The notes beneath the pieces were generated by a model, which did not search any database, was not told the DNA's origin, and saw nothing but the letters and a program-made list of their open reading frames with translations. Of a DNA stretch of 64,000 bases, positions 43,332 through 51,880 are shown one piece after another. Position numbers and translations under genes: made by a program. The stretch's first letter is position 1. Each line of letters opens with the position of its first letter. The stretch comes from Oscillospiraceae bacterium. Lineage in GTDB: Bacteria > Bacillota > Clostridia > Saccharofermentanales > Saccharofermentanaceae. The DNA lies in assembly GCA_015069205.1 (NCBI GenBank), contig SVIZ01000002.1:186001-250000 (forward strand), given 5' to 3'.

Positions 43332-44681
43332 ATGCAACGCAAGGAGATAGCCGGTGTCGGCATAGGAAAGATCGTAACTGGAGCAATAATAATTGCACTT
43401 GCTCTTGGCGTGACAATATTCTATCTGTTTTACACCGGCCGGTTCGGAGGAGGAACAAAGCTCAAGCTCACTTCTCCTACTCATGTCGGTTACGAATACA
43501 GCCACCTTGCTGCCGATAACAATATCGTAAGCGATTATCTTTTCGGAAGAACCAAAAAGCTGATTGTTGCAAAGGGCGGTGACGGAATCCTTGCAGCTAC
43601 TTCATATACGATCGAAGGACGTCTCGTTACCCAGGAAGCTGAAAACTCCGGAATCTACGGTCTGTCAGATCAGGCGCTGCTCCTCAAGTGTTACATAAGG
43701 GCGGGAGACAGGGCAAATGCCGTAGCCCTCAAGGAAGAGGTCGTGAAGCGTTTCAGACTTCCTGACGGAACTTACCGGGCATTTGTTTATTCCGATCCTG
43801 CAAGACTGGAAGATGTCGTCTCCGTATCAGCATCAATGGACTGGCTTGATGCCATGATGGAATACTACGTCTCATACGGAAGCGAAGGCGATTACAAAGA
43901 GATCAGGACCATGGTCGGCAATCTTTTCGACAGCGAGGGAAAAGTGGTTACGGAGAAGATTTCCGTTGCTAAATACGTTGAATCACTTTATGTCAGCCTT
44001 GAAGATACGAGCATCTATGATGAAGATGACGAAGGATCGATGGAGCAGCTCTACGGAACCCTCACAGGAGACTCCGACAGCCTTGAGGTCGAGAACAATG
44101 AGATATCCGAAGAGGTCGAAGGCGTGCTGCTTTCAAACATCAATCTCAGATTGATACGTGACCTCGAAAACAACGGCCTTATCGCTGCAGGCGCCTACGA
44201 AAAGGCACTCGAAGCGGTAAAGAACGGTTTTACCGGCGCGGGATATTCATTCTATGCATATGCTACGGCAGGAGCCATGGACTGCGGTGCTTATCTTTAC
44301 AGCGGTCAGAGCACTGGAACCATAGACATCGCGCAGAACGTTAAGACGATGAGGAACCTTGCAGAAGTCGGCGAGCTCGACAGCAGCTCATATGCCGAGT
44401 TCAAGGGACAGGTCATGAATACCGGAAGGATCTACACGGAGTTCGTCCTCATGACAGGCAATTACTCCGGAAGAGAAGCGGTGAGCGCTTATTCCGACGG
44501 CCTCATGATCGCTTACTATCAGGGCGATACGGACCTTTATAACAAGCTCTCGGATACACTCGGCAAAAGGGTTGCGACCAAATCGTCGAGCCCTGCCATT
44601 TACATGATATTCAGGGAAGAAAACGACAGATATGTCTTCTATGCAAGGGAGAATCTGAGCGCACGTCTCGCTACCTCGTAA
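43332..44681 (+). CDS. Membrane-anchored protein of unknown function, all-helical
   Basis: A 449-aa protein from ATG 43332 (GGCGGAG upstream); the GTG at 43296 has no SD. One membrane helix lies at about residues 15-33. The outer part is mostly helical, with repeated segments such as L-S-D-Q-A-L-L-L-K-C-Y, W-L-D-A-M-M-E-Y-Y and A-Y-S-D-G-L-M-I-A-Y-Y that resemble the helical hairpins of alpha/alpha-barrel glycosidases (GH8/GH88-like). An acidic stretch (D-E-D-D-E-G) lies near the middle. I cannot identify catalytic residues, so a glycosidase role is a suggestion only. Confidence 0.5.
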   Translation: MQRKEIAGVGIGKIVTGAIIIALALGVTIFYLFYTGRFGGGTKLKLTSPTHVGYEYSHLAADNNIVSDYLFGRTKKLIVAKGGDGILAATSYTIEGRLVTQEAENSGIYGLSDQALLLKCYIRAGDRANAVALKEEVVKRFRLPDGTYRAFVYSDPARLEDVVSVSASMDWLDAMMEYYVSYGSEGDYKEIRTMVGNLFDSEGKVVTEKISVAKYVESLYVSLEDTSIYDEDDEGSMEQLYGTLTGDSDSLEVENNEISEEVEGVLLSNINLRLIRDLENNGLIAAGAYEKALEAVKNGFTGAGYSFYAYATAGAMDCGAYLYSGQSTGTIDIAQNVKTMRNLAEVGELDSSSYAEFKGQVMNTGRIYTEFVLMTGNYSGREAVSAYSDGLMIAYYQGDTDLYNKLSDTLGKRVATKSSSPAIYMIFREENDRYVFYARENLSARLATS

Positions 44682-44697
44682 ATACCATATTTCTTAT

Positions 44698-44726
44698 TTG
44701 AAATAGTATAGGTTTACGAGTATACT
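44698..44726 (+). promoter_or_regulatory. Promoter of pta-ackA
   Basis: TTGAAA (44698-44703), 17-base spacer, TATACT (44721-44726), 37 bases before the pta start. Confidence 0.65.
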
Positions 44727-44763
44727 TTTGACGACTAAAAATTCCAAAAGGAGATTAATATAT

Positions 44764-45852
44764 ATGGCATTTATTGATGACATCATGGCCAGAGCAAAAG
44801 CTGACAAGAAGACCATCGTTCTTCCTGAGTCCATGGACAAGAGAACATTCGAGGCTGCCGAGAAGATCCTTAAGGCAGACATGGCTAACCTCATCATCAT
44901 CGGTACACCCGACGAGATCGCTAAGAATTCTGAAGGTTTTGACATTACAGGCGCAACACTTGTTGATCCTTTCAACGATCCCAACAAGCAGAAATATATC
45001 GATAAGTTTGTTGAGCTCCGCGGTGTAGACACCATGGTAGCTGCAGCTAAGAAGAAGGCAGAGAAGAAGGGCCTTTCCGAGGAGGAGACAAACGCTCTTA
45101 TCGCTGACGCTCAGAAGAAGGGCATCACACCTGAGAAGGCTGAGGAGAAGATGAACTCCGACTATATGTACTATGCATGCCTCATGTGCAAGTGCGGCGA
45201 TGCTGATGGTGCTGTTTCCGGTGCATGCCACTCAACAGGTAATACTATTCTTCCTGCACTCCAGCTCCTTAAGACAAAGCCCGGCATCTCTTCAGTATCC
45301 GGCTTCTTCCTTATGGACGTTCCCAGCTGCGACCTCGGCGAGCATGGTCTCTTCATTTTCGCTGACTGCGCAGTTAACACAGACGTAGATTCTGCAAAGC
45401 TTGCTGAGATCGCTAAGCTCTCCGCTGAGTCTTTCGAGCAGTTCATCGGCGCACCTGCTAAGGTTGCCATGCTCTCATATTCTTCATACGGTTCAGCAAA
45501 GCACGCTGACGTTGATAAGGTTTCCAACGCCGTTAAGATCGCTAAGGAAAAGTATCCTGATCTCGTAGTTGACGGTGAGCTCCAGCTCGACGCAGCTCTC
45601 GTTGAAGAGGTTGGTCAGCTCAAGGCACCCGGATCACCGGTTGCAGGTCACGCTAACACATTGGTATTCCCTTCACTCGAAGCAGGCAACATCGGTTACA
45701 AGCTCGTTCAGAGACTTGCAAAGGCACCTGCATACGGACCGGTTCTCCAGGGTCTTGCACTCCCTGTAAACGACCTCTCCAGAGGATGCAACGCTGATGA
45801 TATCGTCGGAACAGTTGCTATCACAGCAGTTCAGGCTCAGGCACAGGGCTGA
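44764..45852 (+). CDS. pta: Phosphate acetyltransferase
   Basis: A 362-aa protein from ATG 44764 (SD AAGGAG), starting at the standard position M-A-F-I-D-D-I; a longer frame from 44728 lacks support. Landmarks are I-V-L-P-E-S near the start, the A-D-G-A-V-S-G-A-C-H-S-T-G stretch, P-S-C-D, and the C-terminal D-L-S-R-G-C-N-A-D-D-I. It interconverts acetyl-CoA and acetyl phosphate. A Lys/Glu-rich insert at about 100-130 makes it a little longer than usual. Codon use is strongly biased (AAG, GCT, CTC), as expected for a highly expressed gene. Confidence 0.96.
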   Translation: MAFIDDIMARAKADKKTIVLPESMDKRTFEAAEKILKADMANLIIIGTPDEIAKNSEGFDITGATLVDPFNDPNKQKYIDKFVELRGVDTMVAAAKKKAEKKGLSEEETNALIADAQKKGITPEKAEEKMNSDYMYYACLMCKCGDADGAVSGACHSTGNTILPALQLLKTKPGISSVSGFFLMDVPSCDLGEHGLFIFADCAVNTDVDSAKLAEIAKLSAESFEQFIGAPAKVAMLSYSSYGSAKHADVDKVSNAVKIAKEKYPDLVVDGELQLDAALVEEVGQLKAPGSPVAGHANTLVFPSLEAGNIGYKLVQRLAKAPAYGPVLQGLALPVNDLSRGCNADDIVGTVAITAVQAQAQG

Positions 45853-45890
45853 TATAATTCGTAAACTTTAAAGACAGGAGTAACAGTCTA

Positions 45891-47087
45891 ATGAAGATTT
45901 TAGTTATTAACTGCGGAAGCTCTTCCGCTAAGTTCCAGCTTTTCGACATCGATACAGGTGATGTCCTCGCTAAGGGTAATGCCGAGAGAATCGGAATCGA
46001 CGGCAAGCTCACATACAAGCCCACAGGCAAGGATGAGTTCGTTTCAACAGAACCCATGCCTGACCACAAGGTTGCTGTAAGAATGATCCTCGACGCTCTC
46101 GTTGACAAGGATCACGGCGTTATCGCTGACGTTTCTGAGATCGCAGCAGTAGGTCACAGAGTCCTTCACGGCGGTAAGTACTACAGCGAATCAGTTATCG
46201 TTAATGACGACGTTAAGAAAGTTATCAGAGATTGCTTCCCCTTGGGACCTCTCCACAATCCTGCAAACCTCATCGGTATTGAGGCATGCGAAGATGTTCT
46301 TCCTGCAGGCACACCCCAGGTTGCAGTATTCGATACAGCATTCCATCAGACAATGCCCGCAAAGGCTTACACATATGCTCTCCCTTATGAGATCTCTGAG
46401 AAGTATGACATCCGCCGTTACGGTTTCCATGGTACATCTCACCGTTATGTAAGCCACAGAGTTGCTGATTTCCTCGGCAAGAAGTATGAGGATCTTAAAA
46501 TCATCACATGCCACCTCGGAAACGGATCTTCTTTTGCAGCTGTTAAGGACGGCAAGTGCCAGGATACATCAATGGGTCTTACACCTCTTGCAGGTATCTG
46601 CATGGGTACGAGAACAGGTGACATCGATCCTGCTATCGTTCCTTTCCTCATGAAGAATGAGAACCTCACACCTGACGAGATGGATACACTCCTCAACAAG
46701 AAGAGCGGTGTTCAGGGCGTTTCAGGCGTTTCTTCCGACTTCAGAGATCTTGAGAAGGCAGCTAAGGAAGGCAACGACAGAGCTCAGCTCGCTCTCGACA
46801 TGTTCGCTTACCAGGGCAAGAAGATCATCGGTTCTTATGCAGCAGCTATGGAAGGCGTTGACGTTATCGTATTCACAGCAGGTATCGGCGAGAACACAGA
46901 CCACATGAGAAAGGCTATGTGTGAAGGCCTCGAGTTCATGGGCGTTGAGTTCGACGACGAAGCTAACAACGGTCTCCGCGGCAAGGAAGCAATCATTTCC
47001 AAGCCCACATCAAAGGTAACAGTTTGCGTTATTCCTACAAATGAGGAACTTGCAATCGCTCAGGAAACAGAGCGTCTCGTAAGATAA
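45891..47087 (+). CDS. ackA: Acetate kinase
   Basis: A 398-aa protein with N-C-G-S-S-S-A-K-F near the start, G-H-R-V-L-H-G-G, the F-H-Q-T-M-P substrate segment, [10 protein letters not shown] and the C-terminal F-T-A-G-I-G-E-N nucleotide loop. It turns acetyl phosphate and ADP into acetate and ATP, the main energy step of acetate fermentation. It lies 38 bases after pta, with SD AGGAG. Confidence 0.97.
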   Translation: MKILVINCGSSSAKFQLFDIDTGDVLAKGNAERIGIDGKLTYKPTGKDEFVSTEPMPDHKVAVRMILDALVDKDHGVIADVSEIAAVGHRVLHGGKYYSESVIVNDDVKKVIRDCFPLGPLHNPANLIGIEACEDVLPAGTPQVAVFDTAFHQTMPAKAYTYALPYEISEKYDIRRYGFHGTSHRYVSHRVADFLGKKYEDLKIITCHLGNGSSFAAVKDGKCQDTSMGLTPLAGICMGTRTGDIDPAIVPFLMKNENLTPDEMDTLLNKKSGVQGVSGVSSDFRDLEKAAKEGNDRAQLALDMFAYQGKKIIGSYAAAMEGVDVIVFTAGIGENTDHMRKAMCEGLEFMGVEFDDEANNGLRGKEAIISKPTSKVTVCVIPTNEELAIAQETERLVR

Positions 47088-47115
47088 TTCGGGTGATATA
47101 ACAAATATCAGATAG

Positions 47116-47143
47116 GAGGGTACCAATGGGTACCCTCTTATTA
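47116..47143 (+). terminator. Terminator after ackA
   Basis: A 9-bp hairpin, GAGGGTACC/GGTACCCTC with a four-base loop, is followed by TTATTATTT. Confidence 0.75.
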
Positions 47144-47204
47144 TTTGCAGCCGTAATTCGCTTTGTGTTTTCACGGATAGCGTTGCTGAACAGCTATGGA
47201 GAGG

Positions 47205-47239
47205 CAATAAAATGGGGTGCCTCATTTCTGAGACACCCC
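47205..47239 (-). terminator. Terminator of the ktr operon (minus strand)
   Basis: On the minus strand GGGGTGTCTCA and TGAGGCACCCC (one G-T pair) form a hairpin followed by ATTTTATT, 25 bases beyond the ktrA stop. Confidence 0.75.
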
Positions 47240-47263
47240 GGTGATTTCTGCTTTTGCAAAGGA

Positions 47264-47917
47264 TCAATAATTAATATTGAGACCTTTTCTGATATCCTTG
47301 TCGGCACCGAAGATCGTTACAGTGTCACCTTCTTCGAAAAGGAAGTCGGCAGGGAATTCCAGTACAACTTCGCCGTTTCTCTTGATCGATAAAACGTTGA
47401 GGTGGAGTTTTTTTCTGATTGCAAGTTCAGCGAGGCTCTTGCCAATCCATTCCTTGGGCACCTTGATCTCAAAAATTGAGAAGTCACCGGGATAATCAAG
47501 ATAGTCGACGACTTTTCCGGAACACCAGCGGATCGCCGCCCATTCTGCAAGCTGTTTTTCAGGGAAGACAACTGAATCCGCACCGTTTGCAAGAAGAAAT
47601 TTCTTCTGGACTGAACGTGCTGCTCTTGCTACGACATACTTTGCACCGCACTCCTTGAGCATTGAAGTGGTCTCAAGTGAAGCTTGGAAATCGTCACCGA
47701 TGGCAACGAAGCAGACGTCAAAGTTTTCGACGCCTAATGATCTTACGAAAGTCTCGTTTGTAGCGTCGCCGATAAGTGAACTTGTGACCATTCCCAGTAC
47801 GGGTTCCAGACGCTCTTCGGAAGCATCAACAGCGAGGATCTGGTCGCCGGCTTTGTTTAGCTGGTCGATGAGATGATAGCCGAAACGTCCGATTCCGATT
47901 ACGAGTATGTTCTTCAT
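47264..47917 (-). CDS. ktrA: Potassium uptake regulatory subunit KtrA/TrkA
   Basis: A 217-aa protein from ATG 47917 (SD AAGGAAAC). It has an N-terminal RCK_N Rossmann domain with G-I-G-R-F-G and G-D-A-T-N (ligand-binding Gly loop and Asp), then an RCK_C domain (about 135-217). It is a cytoplasmic ring protein that gates KtrB in response to nucleotides, and in many Bacillota cyclic di-AMP binds the RCK_C part. Encoded right after the channel subunit. Confidence 0.9.
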   Translation of the reverse strand: MKNILVIGIGRFGYHLIDQLNKAGDQILAVDASEERLEPVLGMVTSSLIGDATNETFVRSLGVENFDVCFVAIGDDFQASLETTSMLKECGAKYVVARAARSVQKKFLLANGADSVVFPEKQLAEWAAIRWCSGKVVDYLDYPGDFSIFEIKVPKEWIGKSLAELAIRKKLHLNVLSIKRNGEVVLEFPADFLFEEGDTVTIFGADKDIRKGLNINY

Positions 47918-47937
47918 GTTGTTTCCTTTCTGCCGGA

Positions 47938-49275
47938 TCAACCGACCGCTATGTTATCAGCCGGGTACTGCCTGTTGCCTGTCGATTTTCTGGTTATTGC
48001 AGCAAAGACAAGCGTGAGGCCCCCCACACGTCCCATATACATAGAGAATATTAGAATGAACTTGGATATTGTTGAAAGACCGGGAGTTATTCCCATGGTC
48101 AAACCGACGGTAGCGACGGCAGATGCACTCTCGAATAATGTTTTCATGAACGAAATGTGTTCGATCTTTGAGATGAGCATGGCGCTGATGAGAGTGATCA
48201 TGATATCGAGCATGAATACCGCAATGGCGCCATAGATTGCTTCGGACTTGATCCTGCGTTTGAAGACAGCAGGTGATTTCTCATGCTTGAATACCGAGAC
48301 CATGGTAAAGAAAAGTACGGCGATCGTCGTGATCTTCATTCCGCCTGCAGTGGATCCCGGAGCACCGCCTATGAGCATCAGGATGTCTGTAAGGAGTATG
48401 CCTGTGCCGGAGAAGGAGTTGTAGTCTGTTGTATTGAACCCTGCAGTTCTCGGAGTGATTGCCTGGAAGAGAGATGCCAGGAATCTGTCACCTAAAGGAA
48501 GTCTGCCGTATTCACCGAAGAACAAATAGATCATGGGTACACCGATCAGGAATATCTCCATAACGATGATTATCTTGCTCTGTGTACTGTATCTTGAGAA
48601 CTTTAATCCGTGTCTTCTGATGTCGAGCCATGTAAGGAATCCCAAACCACCCGTTAAGATCAGGAAGAAAAGCGTGATTACGATAACCGGATTATTTGCA
48701 TAGGGCATCATTGAAGAGAATTCACCATGAGAACCATTAAGATCAAAGCCGGCATTACAGAATGCCGAAATTGAAGAAAAAACGGAAACCCAGATTCCCT
48801 TGAGAATACCATATTCGCTGATGAATACCGGTGACATGGCGACGGCTCCCGCAGCTTCGAAAATAACCGTTCCGATGCAGATGAATCTTGTGTATTTGAG
48901 GATCTCGCCGAGGTTAGGTGCGGAGACCGCTTCCTGAAGTGTAGTCCTTGCCTGAAGGCTGATCTTCTTGCCAATGAGCCTTGATAAGATGGTTGTCATG
49001 GTAACGACGCCCATACCGCCGATCTGAATCATGGTAAGTATTACGACCTGCCCGAAAATGGACCAGTGTGAAGCTGTATCATAGAGTACAAGTCCTGTAA
49101 CGCAGCTTGCCGATGTTGCCGTAAAGAATGCGTTGGTAAAGCTTGTCCATTCCCCTGTCCTGGTGGAGATGGGGAGCATGAGAAGAAGTGTGCCTGCGAG
49201 GATCATCGCAAGGAATCCCAGGAGGATGCTTTGCGAGCCACTCAGTCTGAATTGTCTGTTACCTTTTCCGTTCAT
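47938..49275 (-). CDS. ktrB: Potassium channel-like transporter KtrB/TrkH
   Basis: A 445-aa polytopic protein of the Trk/Ktr family, with four membrane-pore-membrane repeats. Pore-loop glycine signatures are visible, such as T-A-S-C-V-T-G-L, I-S-A-F-C-N-A-G-F-D-L and T-P-R-T-A-G-F-N-T, and the last loop is S-A-S-A-V-A-T-V-G-L. It is the sodium-coupled potassium uptake pore and pairs with KtrA. No SD precedes ATG 49275; instead TATAAT ends six bases upstream, suggesting a leaderless mRNA. Confidence 0.92.
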   Translation of the reverse strand: MNGKGNRQFRLSGSQSILLGFLAMILAGTLLLMLPISTRTGEWTSFTNAFFTATSASCVTGLVLYDTASHWSIFGQVVILTMIQIGGMGVVTMTTILSRLIGKKISLQARTTLQEAVSAPNLGEILKYTRFICIGTVIFEAAGAVAMSPVFISEYGILKGIWVSVFSSISAFCNAGFDLNGSHGEFSSMMPYANNPVIVITLFFLILTGGLGFLTWLDIRRHGLKFSRYSTQSKIIIVMEIFLIGVPMIYLFFGEYGRLPLGDRFLASLFQAITPRTAGFNTTDYNSFSGTGILLTDILMLIGGAPGSTAGGMKITTIAVLFFTMVSVFKHEKSPAVFKRRIKSEAIYGAIAVFMLDIMITLISAMLISKIEHISFMKTLFESASAVATVGLTMGITPGLSTISKFILIFSMYMGRVGGLTLVFAAITRKSTGNRQYPADNIAVG

Positions 49276-49287
49276 GCTGATATTATA
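49275..49287 (-). promoter_or_regulatory. -10 box directly before ktrB ATG (leaderless start)
   Basis: TATAAT on the minus strand (49287-49282), then six bases, then the ktrB ATG (49275). No SD. The flanking TTAGATATAATAT is shared with the acyltransferase gene upstream. No convincing -35 was found. Confidence 0.45.
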
Positions 49288-49325
49288 TCTAATTATTTTT
49301 TTTACAAAAGAAAAATGAGATATGC

Positions 49326-50417
49326 TTATGTGACCTTTTCGTTCTTTTTTCTGTTTTTAATTAACCCTGGTAATTCCTGTAAAAAGAATTTAGTAAGTTT
49401 GCTGCACACCCATGCAGTAGCAATTGAAATCAGGATTACCGAAAAGTTTATTACGATATCAGGAAAACCAAAGTATTGAAGGTAAGGTATTGATTTTTCA
49501 AACCAATCCTGAAAGCAATACAGTTCCAATGATATAGCACCAAAGAAACTCAATGTCACATTGAGTATTCTTTCCAAAGTCAAAACACGGTTTTCCAGGA
49601 TATCCAGAAGCTTAGCAAGAAGAAAAGGAAGACTTATTGCGATAAGAAACGGAGGTAAAAAAGTATTGCCCTGGTTAACAAATATCTTGAAAGAAGTGTA
49701 ATTGTAAATATATGCGAGATAGAGTCCAATTGAAAGAACAGCCAGAAGCAGCAGATAAGTCCATTTCCTGAAAACTATTTCCTTATGATTTTGAGAAACA
49801 TATCCGACGTATATGCCCACAACAAATATGGGGATCCTGTTGGTGAATCCAAATAGATGGTAAGGCATTATGTTACGCACCAAAAATGTTAAAAGCATCC
49901 AAATAAGAATAACGCAGCCTGTAAAAAGGAGCTTGTTCTTTGCTTTGGAAAACAGCTTGAAATAAAGTGGGAAAAAGAGGTAGAAAGTGATAATGGCAGG
50001 TACAAACCATAAAAACGAAAAGATATGTACTGTATAAAAATTATATCCGCTTACATTACGGATAAAATCAAGAATGCTCCATTTCTCAAAGATGGCTCTT
50101 ATTACAGCCAACAAGAGATAAGGCGGCAAGACTCTGCGCATACGTTTTGCATAGAAAACCGGAACAGATTCTTTTTTTATAGCATATGTAAGACCGGCGC
50201 CTGATAGCAAAAGAAAAATATCTACACCTGCAAATCCGAATCTCTTGTTGAAGTGCTCTAAATAAACAAAAATATTGAGAACAGGATTGGAAGTGTAGGG
50301 GATCAGTGGCTCCCAAACATGGAAAATCAATATCCACAAGGCAGCAAAACCCATAATTGCTGTTCTGTATTTTGAGAGCAAAAGGAAGCCGTTCTTACTG
50401 ATGGTGTGTTCATTCAT
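49326..50417 (-). CDS. Acyltransferase 3 family membrane protein (OafA/WecH-like)
   Basis: A 363-aa protein with about ten membrane helices. The first helices carry the family motif A-A-L-W-I-L-I-F-H with the His, and G-F-A-G-V-D-I-F-L-L-L-S-G-A-G-L follows, both typical of acyltransferase 3. A later loop has the W-F-V-P-A-I-I-T-F-Y pattern. It would O-acetylate a surface sugar or polymer, fitting the divergent surface-polymer genes. No SD; the start is preceded by TATAAT at six bases. Confidence 0.85.
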   Translation of the reverse strand: MNEHTISKNGFLLLSKYRTAIMGFAALWILIFHVWEPLIPYTSNPVLNIFVYLEHFNKRFGFAGVDIFLLLSGAGLTYAIKKESVPVFYAKRMRRVLPPYLLLAVIRAIFEKWSILDFIRNVSGYNFYTVHIFSFLWFVPAIITFYLFFPLYFKLFSKAKNKLLFTGCVILIWMLLTFLVRNIMPYHLFGFTNRIPIFVVGIYVGYVSQNHKEIVFRKWTYLLLLAVLSIGLYLAYIYNYTSFKIFVNQGNTFLPPFLIAISLPFLLAKLLDILENRVLTLERILNVTLSFFGAISLELYCFQDWFEKSIPYLQYFGFPDIVINFSVILISIATAWVCSKLTKFFLQELPGLIKNRKKNEKVT

Positions 50418-50429
50418 GATAATATTATA
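50417..50429 (-). promoter_or_regulatory. -10 box directly before acyltransferase ATG (leaderless start)
   Basis: TATAAT on the minus strand (50429-50424), then six bases, then ATG at 50417. No SD. It shares the TTAGATATAATAT context with ktrB. The -35 is poor. Confidence 0.45.
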
Positions 50430-50563
50430 TCTAATCTTATTTAAAAAATATTATAGAAATTTCTTTAGTTATTGAAGTCTTAATGTTTTAATATTAGAAT
50501 ATTTCTTCAAGGTCGATGGCTGCAAGCCAAATAGTGCTCACGATTGGATAGTTATCGCTTCTG

Positions 50564-51880
50564 ATGCTTTATATTAAAGATTTATATATTGATCCCGGTA
50601 CGGGAGGAATGCTGTTTACCATACTATTCGGTCTTTTCGGAGTAGTTGTATTTGCGTTCCGCTCACTGGCCATGAAAATGAAATTCCGTACCAGCACCAG
50701 CAAAGCTTCTGCCGTAAATAAGAATAAGATCCCTATCGCCATTTTTACTGATCACAAAAGATATTGGAATGTTTTTGAGCCTTTTCTGAACGAGTTTGAA
50801 AAAAGAAAACAAAAGGTCGTTTATCTTACCTGTTCACCGGACGATCCGGCCATGGAGAAGACGTATGAATATGTCAAATGCGAATTTATAGGTGAAGGCA
50901 ACAAAGCTTTCTCAAAACTCAATCTTCTTAATGCATCAGTTGTGATATCAACGACTCCGAGCCTTGATGTTTTCCAGTGGAAACGTTCAAGAAATGTCGA
51001 CTGCTATATTCACATTCCGCATATGGCCAATGACATTACTTTGTACCGCATGTTCGGACTCGATCATTATGATGCGATCATCGTATCGGGAGAATATCAG
51101 GAAAGACAGATAAGGCAACTTGAAGAAGCACGTGATCTCCCTGCCAAAGAGATTGCTCTCTGCGGCATTCCGTACATGGATGAGATGAAGAAGAGATTCG
51201 ATGATTCCGATGCGGTTCCTGCTCATGAGAGGACTGTCCTCCTGGCGCCCTCATGGGGCGAGAGCGGCCTTCTCTCACGCTTCGGCGAGCAGCTGATAGA
51301 TAAGCTTTTATCTACAGGATATAAGATCATCATCAGGCCTCATCCCCAGTCTTTCTCATCTGAAAAAGAGATGATAGACAGACTCATGTCCAAATATAAT
51401 GATGACACCAAGGTCACATGGAACAGGGATAATGACAATTTCAATGTCCTGATGGAATCAGACATCCTTATATCTGATTTCTCCGGTGTAATCTTCGATT
51501 TCTCACTCGTATTCGATAAACCCGTCATCTACACCAACGCAAAATTCGACATTAATCCTTATGATGCTTCATGGATCGATGAACCTCTCTGGACATTTTC
51601 GATCCTTCCTGAACTCGGCATCGAACTTACAGATGAAAATGTCGGAGACATCAAGAATCTCATCGACAGATGCATTGAGGATTCCTCATTCAAAGAAGGC
51701 CGCGATAAGGCCCGTGAACAGACATGGGCACATATCGGAGAGGGCGCGAAGAGATGCGTTGATTTCGTCATGAAAGAATACAACGAAGTTGTCGCAAAGA
51801 AAGCTAAGGAAGAAGCTTCCCGGCCTTCAAAGAAGAGCGGAAAGAATAACAAAAAGCAGAGAAAGAACGGCAAAAAGTAA
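50564..51880 (+). CDS. CDP-glycerol glycerophosphotransferase-like (TagF-type) enzyme
   Basis: A 438-aa protein. An N-terminal D-P-G-T-G-G-M-L-F segment and one membrane helix (about 13-31) are followed by a GT-B-like glycerophosphotransferase domain with H-I-P-H-M-A-N-D, L-L-A-P-S-W-G-E, I-I-I-R-P-H-P-Q-S and S-D-I-L-I-S-D-F-S-G-V-I-F-D-F, the last being the TagF/TagB nucleotide-binding signature. The C-terminus is a Lys-rich tail. Such enzymes add glycerol phosphate from CDP-glycerol to teichoic acids or capsule. No SD precedes ATG 50564. It directly abuts the first YidC-sulfatase gene (TAATG). Confidence 0.8.
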   Translation: MLYIKDLYIDPGTGGMLFTILFGLFGVVVFAFRSLAMKMKFRTSTSKASAVNKNKIPIAIFTDHKRYWNVFEPFLNEFEKRKQKVVYLTCSPDDPAMEKTYEYVKCEFIGEGNKAFSKLNLLNASVVISTTPSLDVFQWKRSRNVDCYIHIPHMANDITLYRMFGLDHYDAIIVSGEYQERQIRQLEEARDLPAKEIALCGIPYMDEMKKRFDDSDAVPAHERTVLLAPSWGESGLLSRFGEQLIDKLLSTGYKIIIRPHPQSFSSEKEMIDRLMSKYNDDTKVTWNRDNDNFNVLMESDILISDFSGVIFDFSLVFDKPVIYTNAKFDINPYDASWIDEPLWTFSILPELGIELTDENVGDIKNLIDRCIEDSSFKEGRDKAREQTWAHIGEGAKRCVDFVMKEYNEVVAKKAKEEASRPSKKSGKNNKKQRKNGKK

